Source: Monilinia fructicola (lineage: Eukaryota; Ascomycota; Leotiomycetes; Helotiales; Sclerotiniaceae). From it: a stretch of 64,000 nt of DNA. The DNA is taken from positions 682,001 through 746,000 of the forward strand of contig VICG01000012.1 in assembly GCA_008692225.1 (NCBI GenBank), read 5' to 3'. Made by a program: the position numbers and the translations under genes. Below the pieces are notes generated by a model. The model ran no database searches, had not been told where the DNA came from, and saw nothing but the letters and a program-made list of their open reading frames with translations. Numbering within the stretch: the first letter of the stretch is position 1; each line of letters starts with the position of its first letter. This document shows, piece by piece, positions 48,510-60,023 of the stretch.

Positions 48510-49638
48510 TTAATTCCCAATACTCCACACCTCGACTCCAAGAATATCAAATTTCTCCCCCTCCTCGCTCAAAGGTTCGTTTCCAAAAGTTGGACAACTA
48601 CTACTCACTCCCTTCTCAAACGTATCGTCGAGCCATAGCCCATAATGACCATCACCGCCACCTATACTCAAGAAGCCTGTTTCGCACAACATCATGTAAT
48701 CGTTGATACCGGAGTAAGGGAAAGCTTTAAAACGGATACGTTCGGGGTGCTTGTGCCTGAGGGTGGGGATTTGGAGGGTGCGAGGGATGTTGTGGGGGAA
48801 GGAGAGAGGAGGGATGTGAGTAGTGTGCGCCAATGGTGGTTGAGCGTTGAGAATTTGTTGTGTCCGAGGAAGGGGGAGGAGGGAGGTTTGCTAGAGGAGA
48901 GGAGAGGACGGTGGCACGCCAGAGGAAACATTCTCCTGTGCCAAAGTAGTGCGGAGCGGGATGGGGTGCCTCTGTTAGGTATGCGCCGAATAACTATCAA
49001 GTCCATCGTATTAGTACCATCATCAAGATGAGACACTGTTCCTTCTCCAATATCAAACCCTCACATAAGAAGAGATACATACCCCGCCCTCTCCATCCTT
49101 GACAACCAACACAAAAGCCATTTCTCAACCCCCTCAACTCATCGCACTTCTTATACAGGGTCCCCAAACTAACGCCATCCTGTTCCAGGCTATACACCAA
49201 GTTCCATTCCTCGCACAGCTGTAAGCGCGGCGGGACCAACAATCGAATTTCCTCCGCCAACGCCCTGCTCAATAACTGGGCCGACTGATCCGTATTTTCC
49301 CTCCACCCTTTCAGACTCACCGGATACAGCGGCGGGGGTTGAAACGGCGACGCGGTGCGACGAGGAGGCGTATAGACGTTTTGCAGGCCATTTGATGACG
49401 AGTTCGCGGGAGACAAGGACGAGAGTCTCTTGGATGTGTGATTACTGTGACGATTGCCATTTCCGTTTCCGTTATTCCCCGCATGACTTGACGGTTCGGA
49501 AGAAAAGCGTCTGAGTAATCCCGTAACGGCGTGGGAGACTGTCGAGGGAACGGCCCAAGAAGCGGAATTGGAGAGCGCGGGGGTGGATTGGCCGGAGGAA
49601 GATGGGGGGGTTTCGTCGTGGTAACGAGGCGTGGACAT
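48510..49638 (-). CDS. OXR1: Oxidation resistance protein 1 (TLDc domain), frame-broken in this sequence
   Basis: Oxr1 proteins protect against oxidative stress, and in yeast Oxr1 promotes V-ATPase disassembly. Exons 49638-49083 and 48993-48510, separated by 89 nt (GTATGT...TAG). The N-terminal 100 residues are Ser/Thr/Asn-rich. The TLDc domain follows: LLSRALAEEIRLLVPPRLQL, WNLVYSLEQDGVSLGTLYKK, LVVKDGEGG|LFGAYLTE, FGTGECFLWR, FKAFPYSGINDYMMLCE and LSIGGGDGHYGLWLDDTFEK, ending FDILGVEVWSIGN. It is read through only if the A/T run at 49113-49116 has one base fewer, and a second frame change lies within 48840-48960, in a Pro/Ser-rich insert. Confidence 0.86.
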
Positions 49639-50851
49639 TGTGAATGTGATATCTCACTGCATTAATCAATGTATCCTCGGGTTGCGTTGATGTGGTGTGT
49701 AACTTTACGTGTGACTGACTAATAAGGGAGTTTAAGACGGAGTGAGGATGCAATATTATGTCGATAGGTATCAAGGTGGGTAGCGAGGGATGAGATTGAA
49801 ATGTGAGGAATGTTGGTTAATCGAAGTGATATATATTCATTCGGTGAAGCAACAATATTGATGGGAATTATGCAATTGATATACTGCCCAGATGTACTTG
49901 TAGGTAATTAGGAAGGTAAATACCCGTGGACCGTAAAGATACTGTAGATCTAAATAGGACGGGAGGGGAGCTTGGATCTCTTAAGGTTTCCAAGGAAGGT
50001 TGTGATCTATTTGATCATTGATTGGAGTGAAGTTTCGTGGCCTGATGAAATGAAAGGGTGACGCCACGAATGGATGATTGGTTGAGTTGGTTATGATAAG
50101 ACTAATAAGGCTGAAGATTAAGAAGAGGAAGAAAGCTTGGAGAATAAGAAGATTTGTAGATTTGTTGATTTGTATAAAGTAGATGTATACCTAGGTAGAT
50201 TTATAGATTTATAGATTTATAGATTTATTTATATTATATATTATATATTATATATTTATTTATTATATTTATTATATATTTATTATATATTTATTATATA
50301 TTTATTATATATATTTATTATATATATTTATTATATATTTATTATGCATTTATTATACACTTATTATACATCTATAATACATTCATTATACATTTATTAT
50401 ACATTTATTATACATCCATAGATCTATTATACATTTATATATTATTCTTTATTAGCCCTCGCCTCTTTCAAATAGACTCTCTACCTACCTCACTACCTGC
50501 CTACCTCCCTCTTTATTTTAATAATATTGTCTAACTCAAATACCCTAGATTATCTATCTACATCTACTTGTACCTACTGGTAGTTTGACAAGTAAAACCT
50601 AGAAGGTGCAATGATATCAGATTCATTCATTTACCCATCTACTGTAGTATTTAATAGCCGTTTTTGTAGCTCCCGAGGTCATCATCGTTTAACCGGACCA
50701 CCAGGACTATTTTCTGCATTAGGTTACAACGAATCAAAGGTATTCATTCAAACATTGCATCTATTCTATATGTCGTGTCACCAATCCATAAAGTATCCTC
50801 CCACACTTCAAGAACCAAAAGAAGCAGGTGTCAATGAAGATTAACCGGTTC
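49639..50851. other. Spacer with AT array
   Basis: Promoter side of the OXR1 gene followed by the long TTATATA array; a TACCTAGGTA palindrome lies at 50188-50197. No gene recognised. Confidence 0.5.
50198..50452. repeat. AT-rich minisatellite array, about 250 bp
   Basis: Begins with ATTTATAG units, then degenerate TTTATTATATA units of about 11-12 bp that drift into TTTATTATACA. Almost no G or C. Confidence 0.85.
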
Positions 50852-51875
50852 CTACTTGTGATCTAGAAACTTCCTAATTCCTTCAATCACACCTTCTGGA
50901 CTTGGCTTTCCAGCACAAACATCCGGTTCATAATCAAAGGTATTCTGAAGATAATCTCTAGTTGTAGGTCCAATCGTTGCGATGTATGTTTTCCTCTTTC
51001 CATCCTCTCCTTCGTTCGATAGCTTGACTTTTCCAGTGTGAGTATCTAGCATTCCTAGAGACCGTAACATAGCTTCACAGCCTGTGGGTGAAAAAACAAC
51101 CACCCATCGTATACCTCTATCATTCGTGTCCTTTAATAATTTCGTAAAGTTCTCCTCGAAAGATTCCATGACTCCAGTACCATAAACGACCAATTCATCG
51201 ACTTGGATTCTTTTATCGTCTGATAAATTTGGATCCATCAATGTTTTAGGAATAATATCTCTTCTCTGTTCACCAACCAAGAATAAGAGTGATGGTTTTG
51301 TTGTGCGATGTTTATACCAATTCCCATAATGCTCCAACATATAATGTGCCAAGGCTTCTCCGTTGCCTGTTTCAGCTCCGAATATATTCAATGGTGGATT
51401 ATGAGGAATCGATCGTAAAGCGCGAGATGTAGCTGGTCCAACAGTATATATCGGTATATCTCCTAAAGTATGGCCATTCATCACTAACTAGGAGATATCA
51501 GTCAATACAAAATACGCTCAAACAATCAGCACACATACCATTCCCGCCTTGTCTCCCCTCCTCTACCAACTTGGCAAATAATTCCACAGCTCTCTGACTC
51601 GTGAAAATCAACCCTCCATACTTTTTTCCCTCGTCCTTCCCAATATCCCTATCGCTCAAGAACTTCTTCACCTCCCTCACCCCCTCATCCATAAACCTAT
51701 GTTCCAAAACCGGCACGAAAATCGGTTCAAACCCGGCCTCCCCATCATTCCCTCCCTCTCCACCTACCCCCTCTCCATACTTCACCGCGTTACAACGCAC
51801 CTCCTCCAATCTCTCCTCATACCCGTCATTCGGCACACTCTTTGTCTTTAACAAAAATACCGGAATGCTTCCCAT
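50852..51875 (-). CDS. HEM4: Uroporphyrinogen-III synthase
   Basis: Cyclises hydroxymethylbilane to uroporphyrinogen III in haem synthesis. Exons 51875-51539 and 51487-50852 with a 51-nt intron (GTATGT...TAG), about 323 codons. Start chosen at MGSIPVFLLKTKSVPND (51875), where family members begin; the frame runs 25 codons further up but without similarity. Motifs: YGGLIFTSQRAVELFAKL, IPIYTVGPATSRALR, LFLVGEQRRDIIPKTL, DELVVYGT, WVVVFSPTGCEAML, IATIGPTTRDYL, and the C-terminal AGKPSPEGVIEGI. The two exon phases do not agree by one base at the junction, so either the splice site differs slightly or there is another indel. Divergent from the ERV1-type gene. Confidence 0.88.
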
Positions 51876-52238
51876 CCTTTGCAAATTCCTAATCTTGCTA
51901 TATGGATCAAGCACATAAACATGATAAAACGAAGCCCGATCGGCCTCCATTCAACCACCGAACAAACTTTATTCGAACCGCCCTAGCAAATGAGCGAGTG
52001 GGGTAAAAGACGGGAGAAATGACGCTTCGCGCCAGCCGAACTTTTTAAGCTTAAATTGTAGAACTATCCCTACCCGAAGCGGAAAATACCGATCGCGTGG
52101 AAATGTTTGGTCCGATATATTATTACAAAGCTCCAAAGAAGATCAAAAAATACCAACACCACTTTTACCTTCCAACGTCCCATCTCACCATCTCTCTTCC
52201 CCAGTTTCTCTTACGCAAAAGATAAAGAGTGGGAAGCC
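51876..52238. promoter_or_regulatory. Divergent promoter region between HEM4 and ERV1-type genes
   Basis: 363 bp between the two start codons. No element identified with confidence. An in-frame ATG at 52107 could extend the downstream gene by 44 codons. Confidence 0.4.
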
Positions 52239-52857
52239 ATGGCCGACGATACTCGAGACCCCGAAACCTCGCACCCATCTACGAGCTCCGAAGTCCCCTC
52301 GACGAAAAAATATCCCAAAGGTATTATCCTAGGAAAAGATGGGAAACCGTGAGTTGCGATGCTCTTCTACCCATGCAACCCCCCACTCAACCTCAAAGCT
52401 AACCCTCCTCCTTCTCCCCCCTAGCTGCCGCTCCTGCAACTCCTTCGCCTCGTTCACCTCGTCCACCAAATCCCTCCAATCGCGATCATCCTCCACCACC
52501 GCCGCCCAACCCCCACCCGATTGCCCGCCTGACGTCGCCGTCCTCGGCCGCTCCACCTGGACCCTCCTGCACACCCTAACAGCCAACTACCCCACCACCC
52601 CCACCCCCACCGACCGCACCAACATGCAAACCTTCATGACGCTCTTCTCCAAGCTCTACCCGTGCTGGGTCTGCGCCGAGGATTTCCAAGCCTACATGGC
52701 TGAAAACAAGGTGCGGACCGAGAGTCGGGATGAGTTTGGGAGGTGGATGTGCGAGGCGCATAACGAGGTGAATAGGAAGCTGGGCAAGAAGGAGTTCGAT
52801 TGTGGGAAGTGGGAGGAGAGGTGGAGGACGGGCTGGAAGGATGGGAGCTGTGGGTAG
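52239..52857 (+). CDS. ERV1: FAD-linked sulfhydryl oxidase of the Erv1/ALR family
   Basis: Erv1 reoxidises Mia40 in the mitochondrial intermembrane space. Exons 52239-52348 and 52425-52857 join in frame (180 aa). After a Ser/Pro/Thr-rich N-terminus, CRSC spans the first splice junction and represents the N-terminal shuttle cysteine pair. The Erv fold follows: LGRSTWTLLHTLTANYP, the redox-active YPCWVCAEDFQAY, and WMCEAHNEVNRKLGKKEFDC, which carries the structural pair and the FAD-contacting H-N-x-V-N. ATG 52239 is preferred; an in-frame ATG at 52107 would add 44 residues that are basic and aromatic at first. Frame intact. Confidence 0.9.
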
Positions 52858-53257
52858 ATTGGGTGAGTTGAGCTTTTAAATCGTAGGGAGAGGAATGTGT
52901 TATGTCATGTGACATGAGGGCTGTATGATATATGAAGAGATGGGTGGGTAAAAGGCAAAATAGCATCAGGGCGGCGTTCTGGAGGTCAAGAATAAGACGA
53001 CAAGGAGGCCATCTCGGCTCAAAACTGCATATGGGTACATGAAGACTTCTCTTCTCATTCATTGTATTATATTACATAAAAAATACAAACGCTGAATTGT
53101 GTGTATGATACACATATACACATCCACGACCCGCCAAGTAGGAGGAAATCCCCAGCACTCAAGTCATCCTATCAAAGTTTCCCGCTCAATCTCCATTCAT
53201 CGTTGCATCACACAACTTGCACTTCCATCCTCATAATCCAACCAACAATCAAAACGC
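52858..53257. other. Short spacer between convergent genes
   Basis: No gene recognised; 3' flanks of the ERV1-type and hypothetical genes. Confidence 0.4.
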
Positions 53258-54120
53258 TCAGAGCCTCTTCAAATTAGCCAGCACCGCAGCACCTAACTTC
53301 GCAGTTTTGTCATACATCTTTTTCGGTTTCTGTAGCTTTTTCTGGTGTCCTACATCTTCTGTTTGCATCGCTTTTGGCATCCTGGAAATTACCCTTCTCG
53401 TCCTTCTTGCCCATCCCATCATCTTCAAGATCAAGACCTCTCCACTGCGCCTCATTCAACGCAGCATCCTCATCACAACTTTCTCCGCAAGAACCGCTCC
53501 TCTCAAACTCGCTTGATCGTGATAATCAAGAAAACTCACGATTCTCTCAAACATCGACGGCTGGTATCCCATCAGAGAGCTCTTTGAAAATTTGACCGTT
53601 CCATCCTTCACCATTATCAGCTACGTGACCCTAACCTTTGAGCTTGTAGCAGGCTGTGAGATGTCAGCTCACGTGGCGCTTGGGAGAATGTTGAAGTTAG
53701 GGTGCGGTGACATTTTCTGAGACGGGCACTTGTAGACGCACTAGCATCACCCATCGTACCCACGGAGCGCAACCCCAACATTCCCACCCTCGCCGGGGCT
53801 CCCGTCATCGTCATCATCAGACCAACCTCCCTAACTGTATACATACGAAGTGCTTCCATCCGCATCTCTCCCAATGCCTCCCTCTATAAGCACTATCCCA
53901 ATCACCCGCAGATCCCCCAACTCCATCATCTCACTCCTGTCAAGCCCCTTCTCAGCCCCCTGTATGCATCCTCGAGGCGAAGCCGTCACGGGAGATTGCG
54001 AAGTACATTCCGCGAGGGGACGCGAGAACCCTTCGGCCAAATCTAGCGTTGCTGATTGCGTACTCCCAGGGATAGCAGGGGCGCCCGCGGAAGAACTCGC
54101 GCGAGCGATTTCCTAGAAAG
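53258..54120 (-). CDS. Hypothetical protein gene, several exons, frame uncertain
   Basis: Minus-strand pieces that read like one protein: ASSSAGAPAIPGSTQSATLD and SEMMELGDLRVIGIVLIEGG (about 54110-53840); after a frame change, TLTSTFSQAP, a GTGAGC...TAG intron of about 52 nt (about 53674-53623), then DNGEGWNGQIFKELSDGIPA; and lastly EDAALNEAQWRGLDLEDDG and a basic end KKMYDKTAKLGAAVLANLKR with stop at 53258. The last switch falls in an A-run near 53315. I do not recognise a family; the charged composition argues for a soluble protein. The 5' end and first exon are not resolved. Confidence 0.35.
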
Positions 54121-55614
54121 CAGACACCACCCCTCGAGCAGAATCACACTACTTTCCTTCTTTCGCTCCCCCCCCTCCCATCTCGTATACTTCATGATCC
54201 CGCTAACGGTGTTTATGCACCTGCCATGGACTAAAGTACCCCCATTTCGCGTGAAGGGAATGATGGCTATAACAACGTACCCCCGTAATTTCCGCGCAGT
54301 GCTTGGAATACTCACAGCGGTGTTCTGAATGTAATGGAATGTAATGGAATGTAATGGAATGAGAAACTCCCTCCAACAAACCAAGATCCATATATACACC
54401 ACGACACGACAAACCATCGTCAACGTTCCTCCCCTCGAGGGACCGTTAATATCCTCTCTCGCCCACCGCCGCAATCTCGGAAAACCCGGGGTGGAAAGTC
54501 AAGGCGGGGGGGGGGGGAGGACCGCGCTCAGGATCGCGTCTCGATGATACTCATGACGCGGGGCGCAAAGAAACAAATAAAGAGAAAAATAAAAATAAAA
54601 ATAAAAATCACAAACAAACAAACAAACAAACAAACAAAAGAAAAGAAAAGAGTGAATCGCGCGGCAAGAATAATCTCAGAAACAAAACCACGCAGCAGGA
54701 CGCACGAAGCATCAAGAATTAACAAAAGGGCACCAAAATCGCCCTCTGCATCGCCACACATGGCACAATTACGCACTTCGCACCTCCGTTCTCGCGCCTC
54801 GCTTAAGCCCCTTCCCTTCCCCTCCCTTCCCCTCCCTTCCCGCGTTCGCTCATCGGTCCGCGAAACGTGAACGAGAGCGCTGCATCGGAATGCCCTTCCA
54901 TGTTGCCCCCCCTCTCCCCCCCCCCCGATCTTTTCCCCGCGGACGCAGGGACAGCGGGGTGAGAGGGGAGAGGAGAGAGGAGAGAGGAGAAACAAATACG
55001 GTCGAGGAACCGGCGGCCAGAACAACAGGGGTGAGAAGTGCGAGTGTCACACGGAGAAAGAATCACTTCCATCTCTGCGAGTAGTGTGTAAATCCACAAC
55101 ACCCAAGGACCGAGCACCAAGCACCAAGCACCACAATCCCAACTTCCAATTTCACATTCCAATCATCACAAGAGGGGGGGGGCGGGGGGGCAGAAGTCAT
55201 AATTCCGAGTCCGACTCGTTCGTCTATTCATTGACTACCTAGGTGTAGGTAGAGGGTATATAAAAATAGCATGGTCTATCTCTCTCTAGCACGCGTGGAC
55301 GCTCCACTCCCCATTTAGTCTAATCTAATACGCCCGCGCGGCATCATGAACCACGATCCCATACCGATGCCGATGCCCTCACGCGACATGTAGTTTATCT
55401 CTTTCCCTTGTCTTCCCAGAACGCCTTGTTCCAACCCGACCAAGCCTTGCCTACCCGATTCCTTTGTGTCTTCATGTCACATCACGTTGGTATCGCGCAA
55501 AGTTGTACGTACAATTCCAAGCCCTCTTCCTCGTCCCAAGCCCAAAAAACTTCCAGTTCTATACCTCTGAAAGACAGAAAAACCTCCCTTCCCATCACCT
55601 AACACCACATGCCA
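54121..55614. other. Spacer rich in simple sequence
   Basis: Holds a 10-bp tandem GTAATGGAAT (about 54328-54360), a G run at 54508-54518, AAATAAAAAT and (ACAA)n tracts (54590-54640), CCCTTCC repeats (54811-54841), AGAGGAG repeats (54963-54990) and a G-rich run (55172-55190). TACCTAGGTG lies at 55236-55245. No gene recognised. Confidence 0.5.
54328..54360. repeat. 10-bp tandem repeat GTAATGGAAT
   Basis: Three full copies in tandem with partial copies at the ends. Confidence 0.85.
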
Positions 55615-57811
55615 TCACAATTCATCTTTGTTCTTGTTTTTATTCTCCACGATATTCTCCAACATTTCCAAAACCTCCTCCGCCTTCTCTTCGATTTTAT
55701 CCCTCACTCTTCCCCTCCTCTCTTCTTCTCCCTTTCCATCATCTTCTTGAACTTTATACTTCTCCTCTTCCTCAATTTTAACATTCCCCGCATACTCCCC
55801 AATCCTGCTCACAACCATTTCTTCAATCTCCTCGCCTCTACCCGCCGCCACTCTCAAAACTAAATCATTTAAACTCTGTCTTCCCAGGATGTCCACATGA
55901 TCTCCCGTGTTTGGACCTCCGCGAGGACTAAATCTATCCGGCTCATGCGGCATCTCATATGTTTTTACTTTTACCCCTGCTGGATTATAACGATGGTATT
56001 TCCAGCCGCGGTTACACATATAACCTACGCTCAACAAATTAACGGTACCGTCGCCTTCGCCTAGGATAACGCCATGGTCGATATTAGCTTGGGTTAAACC
56101 GGTGTCGATGGTGATGTTGAGGGATGAAAAGGGGTTGTCGGAGTGTCGATAAAAATAGGAGCGTTCGGTTGGTTTACCGATTCCTGTTTGATATTAGAAC
56201 TTTTTCAAGTGACTTATGGAGAGGCAAGAAAAATACCATAGAAACAATAAATTTTGAGATTTGGCGCGAGAGGTAATCTCGTCTCAAGTGGATTAATCCA
56301 TTTCCTTGGATCTTTCTCATTTGCTTCGACTTCAGCAGTAGTATGAGCAACGCCATGTGAATAACTACCCTCTACTGCCTTGTGATACCAATCCTCAGTG
56401 GTATTATAGAGATAGTTTAATGATTGAGAAACTGTAAGGTTTCGGTATCCAGTTGAAGTGTTCTGATTCTTGAAATTGAGGAATTGCCCATAGCTAACTT
56501 CTTGGCCTGGAGCATCATCTGGTGCCCATGTCGCGTTACCCCAAACAGCATCACCACCTATTGGCAACATGGAAGAGATTCCCGGCATGGCTCGAAAAAT
56601 CTCTGCACGTTCTTCTTTATTGAGAAATTTCTCGAGGCCATAAAACTGCAAATGCGTTGAGTTGAGCTGTATCCTTCATCTCTCCAGATAAAACTGCAGG
56701 AAGTCCTTTTAATGCTCCCAACATACACCCACTAATATTGATCCAAGAATCAACATATTTATCGACCCAATCATCTCCACCATTTCCACCACTCGGAGAT
56801 GCTACCCAATGCATAAAATAGAACAGCACTTGACCACCCATAGAATGTGAGACTAGTACAACCTTCTTGTTTGAAATCTTACTCGCCATTTCGATATGCG
56901 TCTTTAATCGCGTGAAGTACTGATCTCTCACCTCCAAATTCGCATAGGATAATCTCCAATCATAAGCCGCGGTGAAACTATTGGTAGGATCATAACCAAT
57001 CGTCGCCAAGTTCTCTAATATCTTACTCCAAATCCAATATCCCGTTATGAAGAAATCGGCAGCATCGAATCCTTGAGCAGCTCTTAATTTGATCCCAGGT
57101 GGATCCAATCCAGTACGTTTGTCGAGCATAATATGTCTTTTCCACCCCTCCTTGTCTGCAACCAATGCTCTCATCATACTCCAACTTCCCCATAATCTTT
57201 TCCGAAAATACGGTAGTGAAGCATTCGTCGTCCCCCAAGATTCTAATCCTGTCGAAATAACACCTGGGATCATAATAACTGGATGCTGCGCATGAATCCC
57301 TTGCGCCTTAAGACGCAATCCCACAGAAAATGAATCATAATTCAAAGCTTCTCGTTCCCCCTTCTAAAATACATAATAAAACTCATTAGCATCAGATCAT
57401 GATACACGGCCTCTCCAAACTTCGTCAAGGGGAGCGCATTACAGAAAAGCCGGCACTCACAGCCAAATCCCTCGCATCCTTCACAAAGCCCGCCGGTAAA
57501 ACATCCATCAAACTATCCATGGTAATCCCCTCTAACATTTCTGGCAACTCAATTAAATCATTTCTCCCTGCGAAAAAGCCCGCCACCACCAATCCAAAGA
57601 GTCCTCCAAGGAAGAATATAAATGTAGTGCGTCGCTTTCGAGTTTTCGTTTGTTTATGTGTCAGAATTCTGGAAACAGGTGCGAGTCGTACTGCTTCCGC
57701 TTTGGCTGGAGAGGAAGAAGGGGTTGAAGGAGAGGAGGGGGAAGGGGAGGGGGAGGGGGAGGGAGAGGGGGATGGGCTCCCGAGGAAAAGACGACGGAAG
57801 AAGGACATCAT
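55615..57811 (-). CDS. LRO1: Phospholipid:diacylglycerol acyltransferase (Lro1/PDAT), one frame change
   Basis: PDAT moves an acyl chain from phospholipid to diacylglycerol, making triacylglycerol at the ER. Exons 57811-57461, 57363-56237 and 56183-55615 (about 680 codons). Start at MMSFFRR; the open frame further up is simple sequence. Residues 8-30 form a Ser-Pro repeat, then a K/R-rich patch and one membrane segment (TTFIFFLGGLFGLVVAGFFAG), giving a type II topology. The LCAT-like domain has PVIMIPGVISTGLESWG, the nucleophile in VVLVSHSMGGQV, the acid in EGDGTVNLLS and the histidine in GDHVDILGRQ. The protein ends in an E/K-rich tail and KDEL. The A4 run at 56642-56645 (plus strand) must lose one base to keep the frame through FAVYGLEKFL. 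Confidence 0.92.
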
Positions 57812-58254
57812 CAGAGAGGATTTGTATGAATTGATTGACAGAGAAATTGAGAGAGAAAGAGAAAGAGAGATAGAGATAGAGATAGAGTAGAGAGTAGAGA
57901 GAAGAAGAGAAGAAGGATAAGAAGAGATCAAATAGACATCATCTTATCATGATTATTGAGAGAAATTTAGAAAAATGAAGATGACAAACTATTTTTTATA
58001 TGTCTTTCCCTTTTCGTGTAAACAGTGAGGCTTTGATCAATAATAAGTTGTTTTGTTTTTTTTTTAATTCATCGTTCTAACTTAGAACTCGCCAAGCTAC
58101 GTAATCGTACTGCACCGATGATGAATGATCTTTTTTGCGTTTCCCGGCTGATTCAACATTAGACGGACTGATCCGGAACTTAACATTTTCCGCTTTCATG
58201 ATAGATTTTGATTGGTAGATAAGATGCAAAATATAAGATATTTGAATGATTGGC

Positions 58255-58312
58255 AGGGAGGGAGGGAGGAAGGGAGGGAGGAAGGGAGGAAGGGAGGGAG
58301 GGAGGGAGGGAT
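58255..58312. repeat. (GGGA)n microsatellite
   Basis: About 14 GGGA/AGGA units on the plus strand. Confidence 0.9.
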
Positions 58313-58385
58313 GTACTTTTATTTATTTCTAACATGTGATACAGTACTTGTACTTGTACCGTGGATGGTTTATTTGGTATTCAAG

Positions 58386-58960
58386 GTTGTTTTAAATCTA
58401 TGCTGAGGTAATAATTTATAAAATAATATATCTTTTAAATTCTTTTTTATATATTATGAAGCTTTTAATTTTTAAGAATTTATATATACTAAACGTTTGT
58501 TTTTTAATTTAAAAATACTATAAAGTATTATTTATAATTTTCTAGAGACTCGTTAATTTATTATAATTTTTTAAAATAAATTTCTATTTTTAGTAAATTT
58601 TTATTCTAGTATAGATTTAAAATAATATTAAGTAAATACAAAATAGATCTAGAAATAATACTTATACTTAGTGTTGTTTTGGGTTTATACTAGGGTAAAA
58701 ATTTATAAAATAGTATATTTTTTAAATTATTTTTTATATATTATAAAACTTTAATTTTCAAGAATTTAAATATACTAAATATTAATTTCTTAATTTAAAA
58801 ATACTATAAAGTATTATTTATGATTTGCTAGAGATTTGTTAATTTGCTATCATCTTTTAAAATAAATTCCGTTTTTAATGAATTTTTATCCCGGCATAGA
58901 GCCAAAACAACATCCAGTAAGTACAAGTAGATCTAGAAATGCTACTTATACTTGTAGCCC
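58386..58960. repeat. AT-rich tandem duplication, period 287 bp, with transition-type divergence
   Basis: Two head-to-tail copies, 58386-58672 and 58673-58960. They start TTGTTTT-AAATCTATGC and TTGTTTT-GGGTTTATAC and share ATTTATAAAATA, TTTTATATATTATAAA, AATACTATAAAGTATTATTTAT and TAGATCTAGAAAT. Differences are mostly G/A and C/T. The right end of copy 2 (CCCGGCATAGAGCC) corresponds to TCTAGTATAGATTT in copy 1, five one-way transitions in 14 bases. No coding content; possibly a degenerate mobile-element remnant. Confidence 0.75.
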
Positions 58961-59329
58961 TGGAGGTATTCACATGGTTGCAAGTCTTACCCGTGGACGT
59001 ACTAACACGTGCCCAAGTGAGTAAGTGCGTAAGTATAGCGATATCGTCTCACCGCCTTTCAATCACAATCATTTAATTTGTATGGGCAGAATAACTTGTC
59101 CTGTGGCAGTAAAAGGCGGTGGGACTAATCAGTCCTGATCATCATTTGTCCCTCCACCAAGATTCATCCTCATCCCACCGCCAAATACGAGACACACCTA
59201 ATAATTATCGACTGACTGGACTTCCGTCACCTACTACACCCACTACACCTACCCAAGACATTAAAAGCTTTTATTGAACAACAACAACTGAACAGCAAAC
59301 AGCAAACAATAAACAATAAACAGAAGAAA

Positions 59330-60023
59330 ATGTCTTCAGAAAGCAGTTCAATAATACCCAAGTCCCCAAACAAAGAATTACCAAGCGAGTTAAGATATAT
59401 ACAATATGAGCATTCACTAGAGAAACAATATTTACCTTCAATTCGAGCCTTGATATCGAAAGATTTAAGTGAGCCTTATAGCATCTACGTCTATCGATAC
59501 TTTTTGTATCAATGGGGGGATCTATGTTTTATGGTATAATTCCTCTTTGCCTTCCTCCCAAACCATCAGCTACTCTCCTTGTACATAGAACTAATAAATA
59601 TAACGGCTAACGTTCCCCCAGGCACTCGACCCCTCCATACCCCTCTCTCCCTCAACCACCCCCCCTCTCCATGGCATTCTGATCTCCAAACTTGAAACGC
59701 ATTCCTCGCACTCTCCCCCCACGCTACGCGGTTATATAGCCATGCTAGCCGTCTCGTCATCTTTTCGCGGGCGAGGTATTGCTACAAAATTGGTGAAGTT
59801 GGCTATCGATGCGATGGCTGCGCGGGGCGCTGATGAAATAGTGTTGGAAACTGAGGAGGGGAATGTGGCAGCGATGAGATTATATGAACGGTTGGGATTT
59901 GTGAGGAGTAAGAAACTCTCGAGGTATTATCTCAATGGGAGTTGCGCGTATAGGTTGGTGTTGCATTTGAAGAGGGTGGGGGCGATGAGCGCATTTGAAG
60001 GGGACGGGGAGAACATCATCTAG
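59330..60023 (+). CDS. MAK3: N-alpha-acetyltransferase catalytic subunit of NatC (Mak3/Naa30)
   Basis: NatC acetylates N-terminal Met followed by hydrophobic residues. Exons 59330-59533 and 59622-60023 (GTATAA donor, CAG acceptor), 201 aa, in frame. The GNAT fold is evident: LRYIQYEHSLEKQYLPSIRALISKDLSEPYSIYVYRYFL matches the Mak3 N-terminus (shown as two segments, LRYIQYEHSLE and LSEPYSIYVYRYFL); RGYIAMLAVSSSFRGRGIAT contains the acetyl-CoA-binding R-x-x-G-x-A; IVLETEEGNVAAMRLYERLG is motif B; and SRYYLNGSCAYRLVL is the typical end. An insert of about 20 residues rich in S, P and T precedes RGYIAML. Frame intact. Confidence 0.92.

Larger units (their letters stand above)
57812..59329. other. 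Spacer with GGGA tract and AT-rich duplication
   Basis: Contains the GAGAGA-type tract at 57840-57890 that lies just upstream of the PDAT start, the GGGA microsatellite and the 287-bp tandem duplication. No gene recognised. Confidence 0.5.

Noticed and set aside
55615..57811. LCAT or phospholipase rather than PDAT
   Set aside because: The N-terminal membrane anchor, overall length and the motif set around Ser, Asp and His fit Lro1-type PDAT better.
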